From positions 30,724,698 to 30,788,697 of the forward strand of contig CAIIXF020000007.1 of the NCBI GenBank assembly GCA_903813345.2: 64,000 nucleotides of DNA, written 5' to 3'. Numbering within the stretch: position 1 is the first letter of the stretch; every line of letters starts with the position of its first letter. A model generated the notes under the pieces. The model had not been told where the DNA came from. It worked only from the letters and a program-made list of their open reading frames with translations, and searched no databases. A program made the translations under genes and the position numbers. This document shows, piece after piece, positions 61,001-64,000 of this stretch. Source of the DNA: Owenia fusiformis (lineage: Eukaryota > Annelida > Polychaeta > Sabellida > Oweniidae).

Positions 61001-62822
61001 ATTGCAGTAAACATGGTAAAATGGTTCTAAATATTGAAGCCTGTTGAACAAGCATATTAATTAATTGTAACTCATAGCTCTAGATGACTCGAACTTATCC
61101 ATTCATATTCTAGGAACAAGTCAATGAATAAGTAAGACTTGACTCTTGACAGTCTTAAAAGACCGAGGACCCTATAAGACTTAAACTAAAAGTTAATTTG
61201 ACCATTGATGACCTATGATAGGGAAGGGTCAGGATAACACTTATATAAAATATTTAAAGTGTCTAATAATGATAATGAACATATTACAATGTTACACAAC
61301 ATTAGTAGATGCTAATTAAATGTCAATTATTGTTAGTGTAATCTGCATTTTTCATTTAATGCTGAAACAAGCGCACAAGTACCAAAAAGTGCCACGCCCA
61401 CTTTTCCCTGAAAGCAGCTATGTGTGACTATATTTGATAAATATTATTGATTTATAGGATCATTATATCAACTTTTAAGTGTTTTAGTGTTAATATAGAC
61501 ATAATATTACAAATTTTGACAAAGTAGCAGCCATAAAATCCAAACAGATTTTGAAATATTTCACTTTGAGAACAAAGGGACACATTTGGGAGGGGGTCAA
61601 ATTGAGAATATTTCGAGATATAAATACTGTTTCTATGGTAACCATATAAGTTAGAGATTGAAAATTTCTGGCACTTATTAACCATAACATGCTCTACCCA
61701 ATATAAAACAATGAATATCTGACATGCATTAGTATTCTTTTTATAGGGTGGTATTAAAGTACCCCCATGGTTTTTGGGGGTATGGGTATAAATTGGTCTG
61801 AGGGCCGTCTGCCACCCCTATAGAAAGTCCAACTACCCAGAAAGTGTCCAGTATAATCATACAGATGGTTTGAAATAGGTTGGAATGTGTAACCTTTCAT
61901 GTAAGGAAGGTTGCATTTCTAGAGCACTTCTACAGAATGGGTTACAGTCTATATTGTAAATTATAGTAGTCAAATTGCTTAACTGAAAATGCTCAAGTAG
62001 CCAGAAGGTTATTATGTCGTATTATCCTGATATGAATACTAATGAATGACGTTTTCATCACAAAATTCACAGTTTTTTAAATATTTTTTTAAACAAAATA
62101 ATCGAAATAATAGTGAGTGGGGAGGGATTACTCGAGTCTCTAGCTTACAGCTAGACGTAACTTCATTGATTTCGTATGTACTCTAGAAAAGGTGCTACAC
62201 GCACCTACACGCACCTAGTACTCATTTTTTTAAAATTTTATAAATATTTTTAAGAATATTAATTATATTTAGGATGAAGCGTTGCTTGTCTGGATTTAGA
62301 TATTTCAAAATTTCATTTCGGAGTTTGACACGCTTCCGGTTCTGGACGTGAATAAAATGGAGGAAACTTTGAAATTATTCTCACTTAAAGAAATCAAATA
62401 TAACAATTGATTCAGACGGGGATGTGGGCTGATGTTCTTCAAATCTATACATTATATTTCATATTATTATGCCATGTTTACTGTGCGTGTAACACAATGA
62501 TTTACAATATTCATAGTACCAAGGCAGCTCTATCTTCTACTCAAAGCCGGAATATAGAGAAGGCTTTGGACCGAAGTAAGGGAGGGAGATGTTTTTTCTA
62601 TAGATAACCCCCTCCCCCCTCCCATTCAAATAGGAATATTACCTAGTAATGCTAGCAATGTCTCAACCCTTTGACTTAGTTCATTCACCTCGCTATTAAT
62701 TCTGATTTTAAAGCCTCCCTGGCACAAACTGGTTTTCTGTAGAATTTTACTTTTGATAATGTTCAACTTCGGAACAATATCGGTATTCTGGCACGTATTG
62801 GCAGTTGCCATGGAAACAATAT
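49018..62822 (-). CDS. Gene B: tandem paralogue of gene A, mosaic S1-protease-like protein (lacks exon 1 in window)
   Basis: Ten exons with the same phases as gene A: 62822-62643, 57388-57215, 56882-56615, 55083-54776, 54438-54314, 53938-53752, 53532-53374, 51668-51501, 49588-49370, 49151-49018 (stop TAA). Domains follow gene A: coiled coil with an extra Cys, TSP1 (WGEWGDWTPC), S1 domain with AAHC, NDIAL and GYSGSAL, TSP1-like, Thr-rich linker with lectin C-half, lectin N-half, EGF-like. Exon lengths are mostly identical (268, 308, 187, 159, 219, 134). The signal-peptide exon was not found in 62823-64000, so it is expected beyond the right edge. By eye, identity to A is about 83-85% in exons 4, 7, 8 and 10, 75% in exon 5, 63% in exon 2 and 57% in exon 6. 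All frames are open. Introns carry paralogue-specific transposons. Function as for gene A. Confidence 0.86.
49808..50797. mobile_element. Mariner/Tc1-derived fold-back element, gene B intron 9
   Basis: TA-flanked ends CAGGGTGTCTCAAAAAAATG and CATTTTTTTGAGACACCCT with about 38 bp of perfect-looking TIR. The left half encodes, on the minus strand, a transposase-like C-terminal stretch (NIFLCGYLKECF...IQAVIEI, 50001-50201). The right half encodes a decayed version of the same stretch on the plus strand (GPPYSPYLTAHSFFS...). The arms align inverted over about 380 bp. PPYSPDL-type and FFLWGYLK-type motifs are typical of mariner-like transposases. The catalytic N-terminal part is missing, so it is non-autonomous. 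Confidence 0.8.
50833..51262. repeat. Tandem repeat, 103-bp monomers (about 4.1 copies)
   Basis: Units start ATAATCCCAATATAT and contain TAATGATATGTAACTTGCAC and CTCTTGAAAGTCCATGTCCC. Starts near 50833, 50934, 51037, 51140 and a partial at 51243; the first unit is 1-2 bp shorter. Copies differ at only a few sites, so the array is young. Confidence 0.9.
51750..52196 (+). CDS. Unrecognised 148-codon ORF in gene B intron 8
   Basis: One of the longest non-LINE open frames in the window, on the strand opposite gene B. It has a possible pair of hydrophobic stretches (about residues 36-65) but no family I recognise. The matching intron in gene A is only 132 bp, so this sequence is part of about 1.6 kb gained by gene B. 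It may be a remnant of a mobile element rather than a host gene. Confidence 0.25.
   Translation: MLNQFVTLLYTEPPKKHENTKPVNTLTPKSFHLIYHEAMCLLFPMVCHLFISDNGPLIYYCFFAHECLVLKYPQSTDPIVQLGKSLCNWDWGLVQELHNTVFKFRFTKKKDLTSILDGSVITLQTYGKRSYILTVSKVTTIANIRHLM
52580..52824 (+). mobile_element. Possible reverse transcriptase remnant
   Basis: The plus-strand peptide TALDIHAAFDSVQ...LLSKLVRYGFG resembles the LINE RT motif D-x-x-A-FD-V-x(n)-LL-KL-x-x-GF. No further RT motifs survive. It is followed immediately by the TTAA element at 52829. Confidence 0.4.
52829..53075. mobile_element. TTAA-flanked MITE in gene B intron 8
   Basis: 247 bp with TTAA at 52825-52828 and 53076-53079 and inverted ends CCTCTTGAATACC / GGTATTCAAGAGG. 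Non-coding; piggyBac-type target duplication. Confidence 0.8.
55206..56524. mobile_element. TIR DNA element (CCCTATCACA family), copy in gene B intron 4
   Basis: Ends CCCTATCACACCAAACTAG and CTAGTTTGGTGTGATAG. Shares with 20508-21436 the GTTCTTACCCGTTCTTGCC start, the TTGAATCGATTCAA palindrome and the CGTTC-rich interior, but carries about 450 extra bp near its left end (about 55300-55750). No transposase. Confidence 0.8.
57464..57710. mobile_element. TA-flanked MITE (CACTCCCCTCC ends) in gene B intron 2
   Basis: 247 bp, TA on both sides, inverted ends CACTCCCCTCCATAACTTG / CAAACTTATGGAGGGGAGTG. Tc1/mariner-type target. It lies 75 bp upstream of gene B exon 3. Relatives at 45239 and 46449. 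Confidence 0.8.
58054..61910. mobile_element. Large inverted-repeat (fold-back) element FB2 in gene B intron 2
   Basis: Arms 58054-58750 and 61216-61910 (about 697 and 695 bp) are inverted copies, more diverged than the FB1 outer arms. They include GGGGTGGCAGACGGCCCTCA, TGACCCCCTCCCAAATGTGT and AAGTGGGCGTGGCAC. The 2.4-kb spacer holds no gene but contains an inverted copy of the 7.5-kb dispersed repeat. Arm segments around AGTGGGCGTGG and GCAGCAT resemble FB1, so FB1 and FB2 are likely relatives. Confidence 0.75.
59825..60240 (-). repeat. Inverted copy of the 7490-8012 dispersed repeat
   Basis: Reads GGATAAATATATA-type ends, TATCTGGTTCACATTGTTC, GTTTTCTTGGCC and ATATCTGCCCGCTGATA, matching 7500-7860 in reverse. 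Inserted in the FB2 spacer. Confidence 0.65.
61911..62642. other. Gene B intron 2, no feature
   Basis: No repeat or coding signal recognised between FB2 and exon 2. Confidence 0.5.
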
Positions 62823-63303
62823 CTGCAATAAGAAATAGATACAAACTATTCAATGTGAAGACCAGCTACAGTATATAATATAAACTTCGTCGAAAAACTT
62901 CAAACCTTATATTACCTCAAGTTAATTTACTTCGGAGACTAATGTAATTTAAAAGAAATCTAATTCAGGGCAATTCTGAAGGTTCCCATGAAAATCTGTC
63001 AAACATCCCAAATCAATAATGATACGTATATAATGGCGTAACTAAAGCTACGTTGTTGAATCTTGTGTTTAGTGAATTAGAAACAAGGCAATGACAAAAT
63101 GTCACCACCTAGTTGCTCACAATATTATTAGTTCAATCTGAAGTCAGTTTTGAATTTCTGAGAACTTTTGGGTGATTTTGAAAAAAAACAAATTGGTCAA
63201 TTTGAAGCAAGTTGAAAAATACCTTTTTTGACCCTGAGACTGAGAAGATCGTTGAAGGTGAAATCTCAAATAAAAAGTCAGATTTGAGCTTCTTCGAACT
63301 TGT

Positions 63304-63940
63304 TGTTACGCGGTATATGGCATACATTCATGGTTGCGCGGTATTTGTGATACGGGTGAATATGCCATACTCACCTGCGGTATATGGCATATTCCACAGG
63401 TGAGTATGCGATATGCCGAAGTGATTATGCGATACATTGATTGCAGTGAATACCCGATACTCACCTGCGGAATATGTCATACTCACTTGCGGAATATGCT
63501 ATATCGCAGGTGAATATGACATATACCGCAGGTGAAAACGTGATACAGAAAGTCTTGATTTGATTGGTTGCGAGAATCGACTCTAAATGTAAAACTACGC
63601 TGTATTACCACTATAGTTAGTGCGTCGAGTACTAATATATGAATCCTGGATTGATTGAGTAAGTTCATTACGCGAGATTCGTGACTGATACTTCTGCTAA
63701 GTTAATATATTCGATACACAGTACTGTTGATTCAGTAATCATTACAATAATTAATAACGTTTTACTATTTCGTTCAATCGATGCAATCAATCGATTGAAT
63801 ATTGCGTACTTCCGTATCACGTTCTCATTGGTTAGTTTGTATGCCATATACCGCAGGTGAATCTGTCATACACCGCAAGTGAATATGCCATATTCGTTGC
63901 GGAATATGACATATTTTTGTATCGTGTTTACCGCGTAACA
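63304..63940. mobile_element. TIR element with ATACCGCAGGTGA motif array
   Basis: 12-bp perfect inverted ends TGTTACGCGGTA (63304-63315) and TACCGCGTAACA (63929-63940). About ten copies of a TGCCATATACCGCAGGTGA-like motif in both orientations lie near both ends. The centre holds an AATCGATGCAATCAATCGATT near-palindrome in AT-rich sequence. No transposase. It should lie in gene B intron 1. Confidence 0.7.
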
Positions 63941-64000
63941 CTTGTAGATAATTGAAAAAAGAAAATAAACCTTTTTGACCTTGAGAAGGTCAAATATTTT

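Overview
The window is animal nuclear DNA: AT-rich, with spliced genes, GT/AG introns and dense transposon debris. A nonapeptide-type GPCR, a GT31 glycosyltransferase, secreted TSP1/S1-protease/lectin mosaic proteins and CR1/Jockey-like LINEs point to a bilaterian invertebrate, probably marine. I cannot name the phylum or species from the sequence.

Layout. 1-468 (minus) is the first exon of a vasopressin/oxytocin-receptor-like GPCR that runs off the left edge. 0.5-15.9 kb has no host gene that I can support. It holds a LINE (about 4.69-6.56 kb), nested palindromic repeats, a fold-back element cut by a LINE 3' end (9.12-9.82 kb) and a second LINE 3' fragment (13.3-13.9 kb). 16.0-28.3 kb (minus) is an 11-exon gene (gene A) reconstructed by splice sites and reading phase: signal peptide, coiled coil, TSP1, S1 protease domain, TSP1-like, two C-type-lectin half domains, EGF-like. 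28.8-36.3 kb is a belt of terminal-inverted-repeat elements, a minisatellite and local duplications. 36.5-37.6 kb (plus) is an intronless beta-1,3-galactosyltransferase-family gene. 38.1-43.7 kb is a large inverted-repeat element. 43.7-48.9 kb is repeat-rich and has no supported gene. 49.0-62.8 kb (minus) is gene B, a tandem paralogue of gene A with the same exon order and phases; its signal-peptide exon should lie beyond the right edge. A second large inverted-repeat element sits in gene B intron 2, and a motif-array element closes the window.

How the genes relate. A and B form a tandem pair of secreted mosaic serine-protease-like proteins. His, Asp and Ser of the S1 triad are present in both. 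Both lack a recognisable IVGG-type activation site and both have Tyr where the zymogen-activation Asp194 should be. The C-terminal lectin module appears in swapped order (C-half, then N-half). The paralogues are about 75-85% identical in most exons, but only about 57% in the exon just before the active-site Ser and about 63% in the coiled-coil exon. This pair is the strongest candidate here for an undescribed system, possibly extracellular recognition or a proteolytic cascade; that role is inference. No CRISPR, tRNA, rRNA, LTR-retrovirus or capsid-bearing element was recognised.
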